This document shows, piece after piece, positions 1 to 8,740 of a stretch of 64,000 bases of DNA (positions are counted from its first letter, which is position 1; every line of letters begins with the position of its first letter). Position numbers and translations under genes: made by a program. The notes beneath the pieces are model-generated. The model was not told the DNA's origin and ran no database searches. It was given only the letters and a program-made list of their open reading frames with translations. The DNA is from Caulifigura coniformis (GTDB taxonomy: Bacteria; Planctomycetota; Planctomycetia; Planctomycetales; Planctomycetaceae), in contig NZ_CP036271.1 in assembly GCF_007745175.1 (NCBI RefSeq), positions 3,670,314 to 3,734,313 on the forward strand, in the 5' to 3' direction.

Positions 1-396
1 CGCACAATCGCCGGCCGAACCGAAAACCCGGATCAGCCCGCCCCTCATTTCGGCTCCGGCCCAGTCGCCGACATCCCCCCGGACTTCGATGCGTCCTGAC
101 GTCATTCCCGCGCCCAGGTGCATCCCGGCCGATCCTTCGACCACGATGGTTCCCGATCCCAGGCCTTCTCCGATGCGTTTGACAGTGCGCAAGTCTCCTT
201 GCCATCGGACGATGAGATCATCGTCGCAGGAGCCGGAGACATCGAACAGATCGCCGATCGAGAGGCGGGCATTGCCCTGCGTGATCGCCGTTTGCCGGAC
301 CTGGTCTGTCGAAAGGCCGCGGAGCCGTTCGGGAAGGACGCCGTCCACTTCGACGGGAATTCCGCAGGCCTGCCGCAGCGACAGGGTAACGGCCAT
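1..396 (-). CDS. fhcC: Formylmethanofuran dehydrogenase subunit C (3' end cut by window edge)
   Basis: The reverse strand reads an uninterrupted 132-codon frame from ATG at 396 to the window edge. It begins MAVTLSLRQACGIPVEVDG. From about residue 40 it shows the glycine-rich beta-helix repeats of FwdC/FhcC and the glutamate synthase C-terminal domain: GNARLSIGDLFDVSG, GEGLGSGTIVVEGSAG, GAGMTSGRIEVRGDVG, GAEMRGGLIRVFGSAGD. In bacteria FhcC is part of the formyltransferase/hydrolase complex of tetrahydromethanopterin-linked C1 transfer, a pathway known in Planctomycetota. The start codon overlaps the stop of the upstream FHA gene (TGATG), which suggests translational coupling. About half of the usual ~260 residues is present, so partner subunits lie outside the window. 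Confidence 0.85.
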   Translation of the reverse strand, partial: MAVTLSLRQACGIPVEVDGVLPERLRGLSTDQVRQTAITQGNARLSIGDLFDVSGSCDDDLIVRWQGDLRTVKRIGEGLGSGTIVVEGSAGMHLGAGMTSGRIEVRGDVGDWAGAEMRGGLIRVFGSAGDCA

Positions 397-1265
397 CAGC
401 CCGCCGGTGGACGTGTGCGGTACTTGTTGATGATGTCCGCAGCGGTGTCGCGCATGGAGACCGGTTTGTCACCACTCTGTCCGGCCGGGGCCGCGGGCTT
501 GGGCTCAGGCGGCTTGGCCCCGGTGGTTTCCGGGTCGGGCAGGCGGATCTCGATCTGCGGTGCTTCGGTGGCCGCCGGTTCCGCGGTCGTCGAGCTGGCG
601 GGCATTCCCTGGGCCGGCATCATCTGCGGCGCCACGCCGGGATACATGCCCATGGGCGGATAAGCCATCGGCTGCTGGTAGTAGCCGGGCATCTGGGGCA
701 TCTGGTAGCCAGGGTAGCCATACTGCATCGGGTACTGCGGCGGATAGCCGAGCGGCGGCTGTCCGTACATGCCCATACCGGGCTGCTGGGGCATCCCGGC
801 GAACGCGGTGTCTCCCATGCCCGGCGCGGCGTAGTTGGCCGTGGGCATCTCGATCATGGTTTCGCTGGAAGCCTGCTCGGCGGGCATCGGCTCGGGCGCG
901 GCGGCCGGCTTGGGCATGTCGGTCTGCGTCGACCCGGACAGGCTGGTGGACGTTTCTTCCATCGAGGGGTCGCGAACGACCACATCGAATTCCAGTTTCC
1001 CGATGACGACCCGGTCACCTTCCTTCAGGATGACCTGTCCGCGGATCCGTTCGCCGTTCACGAACGTCCCGTTGGTGCTTCCGAGATCTCGCAGGCGGAT
1101 CGAATACTCATCCGAGGTGAAGACGCAGTGGTGGCGGCTCACCAGGTCGCTGTTGGGACGCAGGTGACAGTCTTCTTCGCGACCAACCAGAAACTTACCG
1201 ACCGGCAGGGGAATGACACTTCCCATCTGCTTGCCTGTAGCAACTCGCAGTTCAGCTTGAAACAT
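396..1265 (-). CDS. FHA domain protein with Pro/Met/Gly/Tyr-rich tail
   Basis: 289 residues. An N-terminal forkhead-associated domain (about residues 1-95) carries the expected phosphothreonine-binding signature: GKFLVGREEDCHLR, SRHH and LGSTNGTFVNG. A long low-complexity segment (about 140-220) follows, rich in proline, methionine, glycine, glutamine and tyrosine. The end is charged and proline-rich (PPEPKPAAPAGQSGDKP). The ATG at 1265 was chosen over a TTG five codons upstream because a GGGTGAG-like ribosome site lies just before it. It overlaps fhcC by one base. A role as phosphopeptide-reading adaptor for Ser/Thr kinase signalling is inferred from the FHA family. The link to C1 metabolism rests only on gene order. 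Confidence 0.85.
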   Translation of the reverse strand: MFQAELRVATGKQMGSVIPLPVGKFLVGREEDCHLRPNSDLVSRHHCVFTSDEYSIRLRDLGSTNGTFVNGERIRGQVILKEGDRVVIGKLEFDVVVRDPSMEETSTSLSGSTQTDMPKPAAAPEPMPAEQASSETMIEMPTANYAAPGMGDTAFAGMPQQPGMGMYGQPPLGYPPQYPMQYGYPGYQMPQMPGYYQQPMAYPPMGMYPGVAPQMMPAQGMPASSTTAEPAATEAPQIEIRLPDPETTGAKPPEPKPAAPAGQSGDKPVSMRDTAADIINKYRTRPPAG

Positions 1266-1570
1266 GGAGTACTCACCCAACCGAGCGCAGTGTGGACTGT
1301 AAACTTCGGCAGAAACCGGCCGGATGCAGCCGCCTGATCGACCTCATGCCGATGGACGTCATTGAAAGCACTGACGACGGGAATGAAGAAAAACCTGGGG
1401 AGAACTCAACAATGACTTGAAATACTGTGCCTAAGCAAAACCACGACAACGAGATAAGAATACCTTACGCTACGAACCAATCCGGGAGGTGTCAATCTGC
1501 GGAGAGTTGCTCTTAGCCCAGAATCGGGAAAACTGCCGGATAAAAATTTGCAAATCGTCGAAACGCACGA
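1266..1570. other. Intergenic region, promoter side of the FHA gene
   Basis: About 305 bases with no supported gene. The stretch 1370-1460 is visibly richer in A and T than its surroundings, which fits a promoter for the FHA-fhcC pair, but no convincing -35/-10 pair was found. Confidence 0.3.
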
Positions 1571-2164
1571 TCAGGGTTTCGCCGGTTGGGACGGACGCTC
1601 ACCCGATGTGGACCCCGACGATGGTTCATTCGACTTCGTCGTTGTCTCCCCGGCTGTCGGAGGAGCAACGGGAGCGGGCGCCGGCGCGGCCTTTTCGACC
1701 TTGCCGTACATCAACCCGCCAACCTTTCCGTGACGCCAGGTCCCCGCGTACTGGTCATCGTAGAACATCACCCGGGCCGTGAACTCGCTGCCCACGAGTG
1801 GAATCGTCAGGTCAGTGACCGACAGGACCGGGGTGTCGTTTGCAAAATGAACCTGGACAGGGACCGGGACGGTGACGTCGAGCTTGCCGTACTTGATCTG
1901 TGAGTTCACCAGCCACTGGTCGTCAGAGACCTTCTGGATCGACTTGATGCCGTAGCGTTCCGGTGTCTGCTTCCCCCGGGGGCCGCCCGATTCGTCCGCG
2001 GGGCGGCTCCGGTTCACGGTGAAGTTTCCGACCAGCACGGCGTCCTGCATCAGATCGGCGAACGCCTGCTCTTTCTCGTCGAGCACGATCCGATTCTTGT
2101 CGTCAGCCGCCACCGACGACAACGCACAGCCGACCAGCAACGCCACCGTCAGAAAACGCGTCAT
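1571..2164 (-). CDS. Secreted conserved protein of unknown function
   Basis: 197 residues starting at ATG 2164, preceded by a good GGAGG site about ten bases upstream. A signal peptide is clear (MTRFLTVALLVGCALSSVAA). The mature part (about 25-160) looks like a beta-rich domain: LVGNFTVNRS, ERYGIKSIQKVSDDQWLVNSQIKYG, VMFYDDQYAGTWRHGKVGG. The last ~35 residues are a proline, threonine and serine-rich tail. The YAGTWRHG/GG pattern resembles secreted planctomycete proteins, but I do not recognise a named family. It is probably periplasmic. It is transcribed toward the FHA gene with a ~300-base gap and need not share its operon. Confidence 0.75.
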   Translation of the reverse strand: MTRFLTVALLVGCALSSVAADDKNRIVLDEKEQAFADLMQDAVLVGNFTVNRSRPADESGGPRGKQTPERYGIKSIQKVSDDQWLVNSQIKYGKLDVTVPVPVQVHFANDTPVLSVTDLTIPLVGSEFTARVMFYDDQYAGTWRHGKVGGLMYGKVEKAAPAPAPVAPPTAGETTTKSNEPSSGSTSGERPSQPAKP

Positions 2165-2256
2165 GGCATTCCTCCACTGCGAACACAAATCCCGGTCGCG
2201 AACATCCTATCTCGGCCGCGCTGGCTGCCGGTAGCGACTCGAGCGTTCCTGCGGGA

Positions 2257-3777
2257 TCAATCCGTCCGACCCTTCGGTGACCCGGCGATGACCGCCAGCA
2301 GGCCGTCCCAAGTGTAGTCTTCGGCGATCACCTCGACCTGCAGGCCGGCCTCTGCGGCTGCTTCCGCCGTCACCGGGCTGATGGCGGCAAACCGGGGAAG
2401 GGAGCCGGATTGACGCAAACCGGCCGTCACCCGCGCCACTCCACGGGCGATGGAGGGACTGCTGAGGGCAATCCAGTCGAGCCGTCCTTCCTGCAGCCGG
2501 ACTTCCACATCGGGCGGAAGTCGGTCGACATCCTGGTTGCGATAGACGACGACCTGGTCGAGAACCGCACCGGCGGCCGCCAGTTCCCGTGGAAGGACAT
2601 CCCGGCCCCGATTGGCCCGCGCCCAGAGCAGGCGGTTTCCATGCACCCTTCCCGCGAGCGATTCCGCAAGACACTCCGCGCGGTAACCATCGGGCATCAG
2701 GTCGGCCCGCAATCCGAACTCGGTCAGGGCATCGCGTGTGGCGGGACCGATGACTGCGATCCTGAGGCGTCCGAGCCAGCGGGAATCGCCTCCCTGCTGC
2801 CACAGGCGGGACATCAGCCCTCGCACGCCGTTGACGCTCGTGAAGAGGATCCAGTCATACTCGGCCAGTCGCGAGATCGCCGCATCGACCTGTTCCCACG
2901 ACCCGGGAGGCGCGATGTCGATGAGCGGCATGAGGACCGGCTCGCCCCCAAGCGAATTCACCTTCGAGATGACGGGAGTCAATTGGTCCTCAGCCCGGGC
3001 GATTCCGATGGACGTCCCCCGCAACGGCTTGTCGGTGAACCAGTCGGCCGGCTGTCGCGCTCCCACGACGTCGCCGACGATGATCAGCGAAGGGGCATGC
3101 AGTCCGGCCTCGCGAACCAGAGCGGCAATGGCGTCGAGCGGTCCGGTGACAAACCGCTGTCCTGGGAGGGTCGCCTGGCAGACGACGGCCGCTCGCGTTG
3201 CGGCAGGTTTTCCGGAGGCGATGAGTTGCTTTGCGATCAGGTCGACACGATCGAGGCCCATGTAGAACACGAGCGTGCCTGAAATCCTCGCGAGGGCGGC
3301 GTAGTCGAGTTTCGATTCGGAACGGGAATGCTCTTCATGCCCGGTGATGAATGTGACGGCCGAGGCGAAGTCGCGATGCGTCAGCGAAATGCCGGTGCAG
3401 ACGGCTGCGGCGGTCGCTGCCGTGATTCCGGGAACGACCTCGAAGGGAATTCCCTCGGCCGTGAGCGCTGCCGCTTCCTCTCCCCCGCGACCGAAGATAA
3501 AGGGGTCGCCCCCTTTGAGGCGGACGACGGTCAGCCCTTCGCGGGCCGCGGAGATCATGCGTTCGTTGACGGCATTTTGCGGGACGTGAAGGCCGCCGCG
3601 GCGGGTGCGGGCGGTGCGTTCCGTGGCGCCGCGCGTGTGACGCAGCAGGAGCGGGTTCACGAGGCCGTCATACAGCACGAGGTCGGCGGCATTCAGGCAT
3701 TCGACGCCGCGCAAGGTGATCAGTCCCGGATCTCCAGGTCCTGCTCCCACCAGATAAACCTTGCCGACGCTGTTCAT
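2257..3777 (-). CDS. cobA-hemD: Uroporphyrinogen-III C-methyltransferase / uroporphyrinogen-III synthase fusion
   Basis: 506 residues from ATG 3777. Residues 1-245 are a SUMT-type SAM methyltransferase: GAGPGDPGLIT (11-21), GGDPFIFGRGGEEA (89-102) and the PGITA and THRD motifs. It methylates uroporphyrinogen III to precorrin-2 for sirohaem or cobalamin. From about residue 255 onward is a HemD domain (ILFTSVNGVRGLMSRL, WARANRGRDVLPREL, IALSSPSIARGV, ISPVTAEAAAEAGL), which cyclises hydroxymethylbilane. Fusions of these two tetrapyrrole enzymes are known in several phyla. An in-frame start 17 codons further upstream would add a basic unconserved stretch and was not chosen. No other tetrapyrrole gene lies nearby. 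Confidence 0.93.
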   Translation of the reverse strand: MNSVGKVYLVGAGPGDPGLITLRGVECLNAADLVLYDGLVNPLLLRHTRGATERTARTRRGGLHVPQNAVNERMISAAREGLTVVRLKGGDPFIFGRGGEEAAALTAEGIPFEVVPGITAATAAAVCTGISLTHRDFASAVTFITGHEEHSRSESKLDYAALARISGTLVFYMGLDRVDLIAKQLIASGKPAATRAAVVCQATLPGQRFVTGPLDAIAALVREAGLHAPSLIIVGDVVGARQPADWFTDKPLRGTSIGIARAEDQLTPVISKVNSLGGEPVLMPLIDIAPPGSWEQVDAAISRLAEYDWILFTSVNGVRGLMSRLWQQGGDSRWLGRLRIAVIGPATRDALTEFGLRADLMPDGYRAECLAESLAGRVHGNRLLWARANRGRDVLPRELAAAGAVLDQVVVYRNQDVDRLPPDVEVRLQEGRLDWIALSSPSIARGVARVTAGLRQSGSLPRFAAISPVTAEAAAEAGLQVEVIAEDYTWDGLLAVIAGSPKGRTD

Positions 3778-3920
3778 TTCGGAGTGCGACCGCCTGCCGC
3801 GCGCGGACCTGAAAGTGGACCTGAGCAATCGCTCACGCCGTGCAGACTATTGGTGTGCTCATGCGGTCGCAATCAGCCGGTCGCGTGCATCGCGCGGACG
3901 GATGTTTCCGATGATCCGCG

Positions 3921-5603
3921 TCAATCGATTGCGGACCGGATCTGCGACATCCAGTCGGCATAAGAATCCATCGGATGCAGTACGGCCGCGAACTCGCGGC
4001 TCTGAAGAACGCGGTTGGCCTCGACCTTCGCCGCGGCGCGGCGCTGGTCGTCCAGCAGGGAGGGCAAGCGGTGCTCGACGAGGGCGGCCAGTTGCTGTTC
4101 GACGGCCCGCAGCGTGCGCGCGACGCCGCGGCGGGCCGACCGGCCCGTCCGTCCGCCGGAGCGTGATGCCTTGAGTTCTTTCAGTTCGGCAACCAGCCGC
4201 TGCTTTTCGCGGGCCAGTTCCCCATGGCGGGCTTCGGAGAACTTCTCCGCGTTGTAACGGGCGTCGCGGACGGCGCGCTGCGCGCTGCGCCAGTGCTCCC
4301 GGGCGTTCGGAAAGCCGCCTCCCAGCGGCAGCCAGCGGCTTCCGGTGAGCGTCATGTAGGCGGGCATCTCCAGCCCGAAGAACTCAGCGCCGAGGGCGTC
4401 GGTCATCTCATCGTATTTCGCGCCGCCGATGCCATGGATGAACAGGTCCGCCAGGAGCAGACGCGAGAAGAGCGTCGTCGCCAGCGCCCGCGGCCTGAGC
4501 CGCACGCCGCAGCAGAGCAGTTCGCGCAGTTCGGCGATACGCGATTCGCTTCCTTCCGCCGATTCTGCGGCAGAGAACGCTCCGAGCGTCTTCTCGCCGT
4601 CGCTCAGTTCAATCGAATCGCCGGAGCGCCGGACGAAAAGCCGCCGGCGGTGCAGGTCGCCCTCGAAGTAAAGCCAGAAGGGGAGTTCATGGGCGTCGCC
4701 ATCCACGGCGAGATCGGGAACCGGGTGGGCCGTGCTGCGAACGCGGTTGACCTGTCGATACTCGGCCAGCCGGGCATTGTACGATTCGCGGAACTCGGCT
4801 CCGCGGATCGCCAGGTGCCGGAAGAAGTGGAGGAATGCGGAGGTGCTGGAGACGGCGGAGAGCTCGACTTCAGCATTGGACAGGCCGTGGCGGCGCTCGA
4901 GAGCGATCCGCGCGGCGGAGAGCGCGCGGGTCAGTCTGCCTGAATTGCGTGCCTCCGTCACCGCGGCCGGCCAGACTTCGTTGAGCAGCGGCGTGAAGCC
5001 CCACTCCCGCTGGACGATATCCGTCACGGAGTCGCCAAACTGGCGGAACTGGTCGAGATCGGAAATGCGGGCCTCTTCACCGGGCCGGGCGCCGGCCGGT
5101 TCATCGAAGGCGACGGTTGAGGTCCGGGGGGATGCGACGGGGCCGACCGGGACGGCCACGGCCCGCGAGGAAATAACGTCCTGATCGACGATCAGGTTGG
5201 CGCCGATTCCGGAATGCTTCTCGGCGATCAGGGCGGCGGCGATGTTCTTGACCCACACGCCCGCATGCGTGAGCGTCGGCTGGTGCCCGGCGACGAACCA
5301 CAGCGAGTCGCGGACCCGGCGGTCGAAATCGGCGTGACAACAACAGGGAGACGTGGAGGCAAACTGGCCGCCGCTCAGTTCCGAGAGGAATCGACGGCCG
5401 GCGAGGAGGGATTCCGACCGGGCTCGCGCGCGCAGCTCCGGGAGCGGCTGGCCGTCGATGACGACGGAGGACGCCAGGAGCCGGTCGCGGTTGTGCGCGG
5501 CCACCTCGCCCGCATCCGCGAGACGTGGCGAATCGAGAAGCCCTCCATCCGTCCGTGGGGCCTGCCAACGGCGGCGGAGCACAAGTGTCGTGGCGTCGGT
5601 CAC
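3921..5603 (-). CDS. Conserved large protein, distantly BshC-like
   Basis: 560 residues if translation starts at GTG 5603. That codon overlaps the upstream LOG gene's stop as GTGA and has GGAGAAG six bases before it; a farther GTG at 5639 lacks this. The central motif FVAGHQPTLTHAGVWVKN followed by ANLIVDQDV matches the layout of BshC (GQQ..GP..K..., then a D-rich strand), the cysteine-adding enzyme of bacillithiol synthesis. Other conserved-looking blocks are DLFIHGIGGAKYDEMTDAL and FFGLEMPAYM. The C-terminal third is an Arg/Ala/Glu-rich coiled coil (about 420-510). No bshA or bshB is visible, so bacillithiol synthesis is not claimed. It could be a separate planctomycete family with the same fold. 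Confidence 0.6.
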   Translation of the reverse strand: MTDATTLVLRRRWQAPRTDGGLLDSPRLADAGEVAAHNRDRLLASSVVIDGQPLPELRARARSESLLAGRRFLSELSGGQFASTSPCCCHADFDRRVRDSLWFVAGHQPTLTHAGVWVKNIAAALIAEKHSGIGANLIVDQDVISSRAVAVPVGPVASPRTSTVAFDEPAGARPGEEARISDLDQFRQFGDSVTDIVQREWGFTPLLNEVWPAAVTEARNSGRLTRALSAARIALERRHGLSNAEVELSAVSSTSAFLHFFRHLAIRGAEFRESYNARLAEYRQVNRVRSTAHPVPDLAVDGDAHELPFWLYFEGDLHRRRLFVRRSGDSIELSDGEKTLGAFSAAESAEGSESRIAELRELLCCGVRLRPRALATTLFSRLLLADLFIHGIGGAKYDEMTDALGAEFFGLEMPAYMTLTGSRWLPLGGGFPNAREHWRSAQRAVRDARYNAEKFSEARHGELAREKQRLVAELKELKASRSGGRTGRSARRGVARTLRAVEQQLAALVEHRLPSLLDDQRRAAAKVEANRVLQSREFAAVLHPMDSYADWMSQIRSAID

Positions 5604-6175
5604 GTCTTCTCCAACGGAATCGGCTGATCCACGACGCACTCACCGGCGAGACGGTCCAGCAGTTCCGGGATGCTCTCGCCGACGATCAGTTTCCGGCGAT
5701 GAACCGGCCTGATGAATTCTTCCGTCACGGCGTTGTCCAGGAACTCGAGCAGCGGGTCGTAAAAGTTTTCGCTATTCAACAGACCGATCGGCTTGTTGTG
5801 CAGGGCTAATTGTTGCCACGTCCAGATTTCGGCAAGTTCCTCGAGCGTGCCCAGTCCACCCGGAATTGCCAGAAACATTGACGATTCCGCGGCCATGAGG
5901 GCCTTGCGCTCGTGCATCGACTGTACGACGCGCAGCTCGGTGCAGCCGCCGTGACCCAGTTCCTTCGCCATCAGATGATCGGGAATGACGCCAATTACCT
6001 GTCCGCCCGCTTCGAGGACGGCATCAGCGACGACCCCCATCAGGCCCACATTGCCGCCGCCGTAGACCAGCCGCCAGTTGCGGCGGGTGATTTCCTGTCC
6101 GAGGGCGTTGGCCGCCGCGGTAAAGGCGGGATTCTTGCCGTGTCGGGAGCCGCAAAAGACGCAGAGGGAGGTCAC
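5600..6175 (-). CDS. LOG-family (TIGR00730) nucleoside 5'-monophosphate phosphoribohydrolase-like protein
   Basis: 191 residues from GTG 6175. A Rossmann-like opening (SLCVFCGSRHG, 3-13) is followed by LVYGGGNVGLMG (37-48) and the family signature PGGLGTLEE (105-113) with the upstream MHERK. LOG proteins release the base from cytokinin-type or ordinary nucleoside monophosphates; the bacterial role is usually unclear. An in-frame GTG at 6211 lies inside a dispersed intergenic repeat, so the shorter start is preferred. The stop overlaps the next gene's start by four bases, so the two are probably translated together. Confidence 0.9.
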   Translation of the reverse strand: MTSLCVFCGSRHGKNPAFTAAANALGQEITRRNWRLVYGGGNVGLMGVVADAVLEAGGQVIGVIPDHLMAKELGHGGCTELRVVQSMHERKALMAAESSMFLAIPGGLGTLEELAEIWTWQQLALHNKPIGLLNSENFYDPLLEFLDNAVTEEFIRPVHRRKLIVGESIPELLDRLAGECVVDQPIPLEKT

Positions 6176-6195
6176 AGATCTTGCCGGAAAAAGGG

Positions 6196-6236
6196 TGCAC
6201 CACGGAGGCACGGAGGACGCAGAGACGCACGGAGAG
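6196..6236 (+). repeat. Dispersed 'cacggaggacgcagagacgc' repeat, left copy
   Basis: This short purine-rich motif is a copy of a repeat scattered in this part of the window. Its core, 16 nt at 6214-6229, recurs exactly in inverted orientation at 7361-7376. A shorter relative lies at about 6760-6777 between the two island genes. Further members are at 8580-8620 and, inverted, at 8699-8733. It sits just upstream of the LOG gene start. Confidence 0.7.
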
Positions 6237-6258
6237 TGTACATCCGAGGAACTCTGGA

Positions 6259-6729
6259 TCAGGTCTGGCCTGCCAATTCCTGAATTCGCCCGCGGACTGC
6301 TCGATAACGAGACCGCAAATCGCCGTAGATGTCCTCGATGACCTCATAGTTGCTATAGAAGTTCAGAACGTGATCGACGCCTCGTAAAATCGACGGCCAG
6401 GGGGGACCGGGCGAAGGATTCTCGGCAACGCGAAGCTCGATCAAGCCGATGAAGCAGTTGACGGCATCCGAGTCCTCCGCGGAGGCATCGCTTTTCAGGT
6501 AGTTGACGACCGCCTCCACGTAGTACGCGAAGGCTGGATATCCCATCCACCTGAGGTCATGGATCACTCGCATTGCGAATCCCTCGCTGCAGCGAGCTTC
6601 GATTTCATCACGCCACTTGCCGAGAAACCGGTCCACGGCGGACCGCTCATCAAGCGAATCGAAGACATTAATGTCGGACTCGGTCGGAAGTGATTTCGAT
6701 TTCTGCTGTCTGCGAGCCATTGCCGCCAT
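6259..6729 (-). CDS. Unknown 156-residue protein of the 6.2-7.4 kb island
   Basis: The reading frame runs from ATG 6729 (a second ATG at 6720 is equally possible) and reads as a soluble, mainly helical protein. The N-terminus is basic (RRQQKSKS). The core is charged with aromatic clusters: DRFLGKWRDEIEARCSEGF, YPAFAYYVEAVVNYLKS, YSNYEVIEDIYGDLRSRYR. There is no signal peptide or membrane segment. Codon use is less GC-biased than in neighbouring genes. It is divergent from the 6853-7293 gene across about 120 bases that could hold a shared promoter. I do not recognise the family; a regulatory or immunity partner of its neighbour is only a guess. Confidence 0.6.
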   Translation of the reverse strand: MAAMARRQQKSKSLPTESDINVFDSLDERSAVDRFLGKWRDEIEARCSEGFAMRVIHDLRWMGYPAFAYYVEAVVNYLKSDASAEDSDAVNCFIGLIELRVAENPSPGPPWPSILRGVDHVLNFYSNYEVIEDIYGDLRSRYRAVRGRIQELAGQT

Positions 6730-6852
6730 TCGCCTGTTTACATCGCGCTGAGGATCGCATTGCCACGGAGGACGCTGAGGCGTTCGAAGAACAATATCCT
6801 TTCATCGAGATGTTGCCCGGCGCTTCATTTTTCAGTTGAACCTCGACCGCTC

Positions 6853-7293
6853 ATGTCTGATCCATTCAGCCAGCACGCAAGTGACAGTTCTGTACAACGA
6901 ACGGCGGAGGCCGAAATGCTTGCTGCGCTCGCACAGCAATGGAATATCCGGTTTGATGGCCGGCCCGCGATCGGCCGACGCGTTGATCTCGACGGCTACG
7001 TGAAAAGTCCAACGCCGATCTGCGTCGAGGCATGGGCGCATCAGGGACCAGCAAGAGGGGCTCAGCCCCATAAGGTCATGCGTGACTTCTGCAAGCTGTT
7101 GCTTGTCGAAAAACTGCTTTGCGTTCCCTGCCGCAAAGTCTTCCTGGTCTGTGACTCAGTCGCATTGAAGTTTCTTGAAAACTCCTGGCAGGGCAAATTT
7201 GCGGATGAATTTGGCATCGAACGTGTCGTCGTGAATGTCTCGGAAGAGACACGACAACGCATCCGTGAAGCGCAGGTTCGACAGCGTCGTTGA
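6853..7293 (+). CDS. Unknown protein, possible PD-(D/E)XK nuclease fold
   Basis: 146 residues from ATG 6853. The order of conserved-looking elements is EAEMLAALAQQW (helix), then GRRVDLDGYVKSPTPICVEAWAHQG, then QPHKVMRDFCKLLLVEK. This resembles a family with a D...(x)...E-x-W/Y-A-x-x-G...Q-x-x-K pattern, which fits a PD-(D/E)XK nuclease core. The rest is an alpha/beta segment (KVFLVCDSVALKFLENSW, IERVVVNVSEETRQRIREAQ). The first residues (DPFSQHASDSS) are low complexity. The gene ends ten bases before a long perfect hairpin. Its lower GC, divergent partner and flanking repeats suggest acquired DNA. Nuclease activity is a hypothesis, not shown. Confidence 0.6.
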   Translation: MSDPFSQHASDSSVQRTAEAEMLAALAQQWNIRFDGRPAIGRRVDLDGYVKSPTPICVEAWAHQGPARGAQPHKVMRDFCKLLLVEKLLCVPCRKVFLVCDSVALKFLENSWQGKFADEFGIERVVVNVSEETRQRIREAQVRQRR

Positions 7294-7302
7294 CTGATAC
7301 AA

Positions 7303-7343
7303 AGTGTGCGTTTCCAGTGGCTTTGCCACTGGAAACGCACACT
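7303..7343. repeat. Perfect 18-bp stem, 5-nt loop palindrome
   Basis: Arms at 7303-7320 and 7326-7343 are exact reverse complements (starting AGTGTGCGTTTCCAGTGG) around the loop CTTTG. It begins ten bases after the stop at 7293. There is no T-run on either side, so it is not a standard intrinsic terminator. It may cap the 3' end of the transcript or be a REP-like mobile palindrome. Confidence 0.8.
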
Positions 7344-7360
7344 CCACTCATACGCTGAAC

Positions 7361-7430
7361 TGCGTCTCTGCGTCCTTCTCGGACGGCGACGCCGGGCAGA
7401 CCCAACAACACAGGGGGGCTGATGCCCCCC
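7361..7430. repeat. Inverted copy of the island repeat plus a G7/C7 hairpin
   Basis: Positions 7361-7376 are the exact reverse complement of 6214-6229. Just beyond, 7413-7419 and 7424-7430 form a seven-pair GGGGGGC/GCCCCCC stem with a four-base loop. The hairpin lies about 35 bases past the stop of the 7464-8498 gene, on the minus strand. Confidence 0.65.
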
Positions 7431-7463
7431 CGCTCGCCTGCTTGACGAAGCCAACGATCACAC

Positions 7464-8498
<1,035 letters not shown>

Positions 8499-8579
8499 CG
8501 GCGGAAACCTGTTCGTTCGAGGTCGTGAAAGTTCGAACGAGCATGACACACGGGGCGATGCTGATCGTCAAGCGAAACG

Positions 8580-8733
8580 GATTCACCGCGGAGACGCAGA
8601 GGACGCGGAGGACGCGGAGAGGAGATCCAACGACGAAGCCGGTGAACCACGGAGTTCACTGAGACGCACGGAGGAAAGCAGAGGGCATTGATTGACGCCG
8701 TCTCTGCGCCCTCCGCGGCTCTGCTGTGAATCT
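8580..8733. repeat. Inverted pair of dispersed 'accgcggagacgcagagg' repeats
   Basis: The left arm (about 8580-8620) and right arm (about 8699-8733) are imperfect reverse complements of the same motif seen at 6196-6236. Between them is a further related stretch (8650-8690). RNA from here could form a long imperfect stem between the TIM-barrel gene and the aldolase-like gene. Confidence 0.6.
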
Positions 8734-8740
8734 TGCCTGC

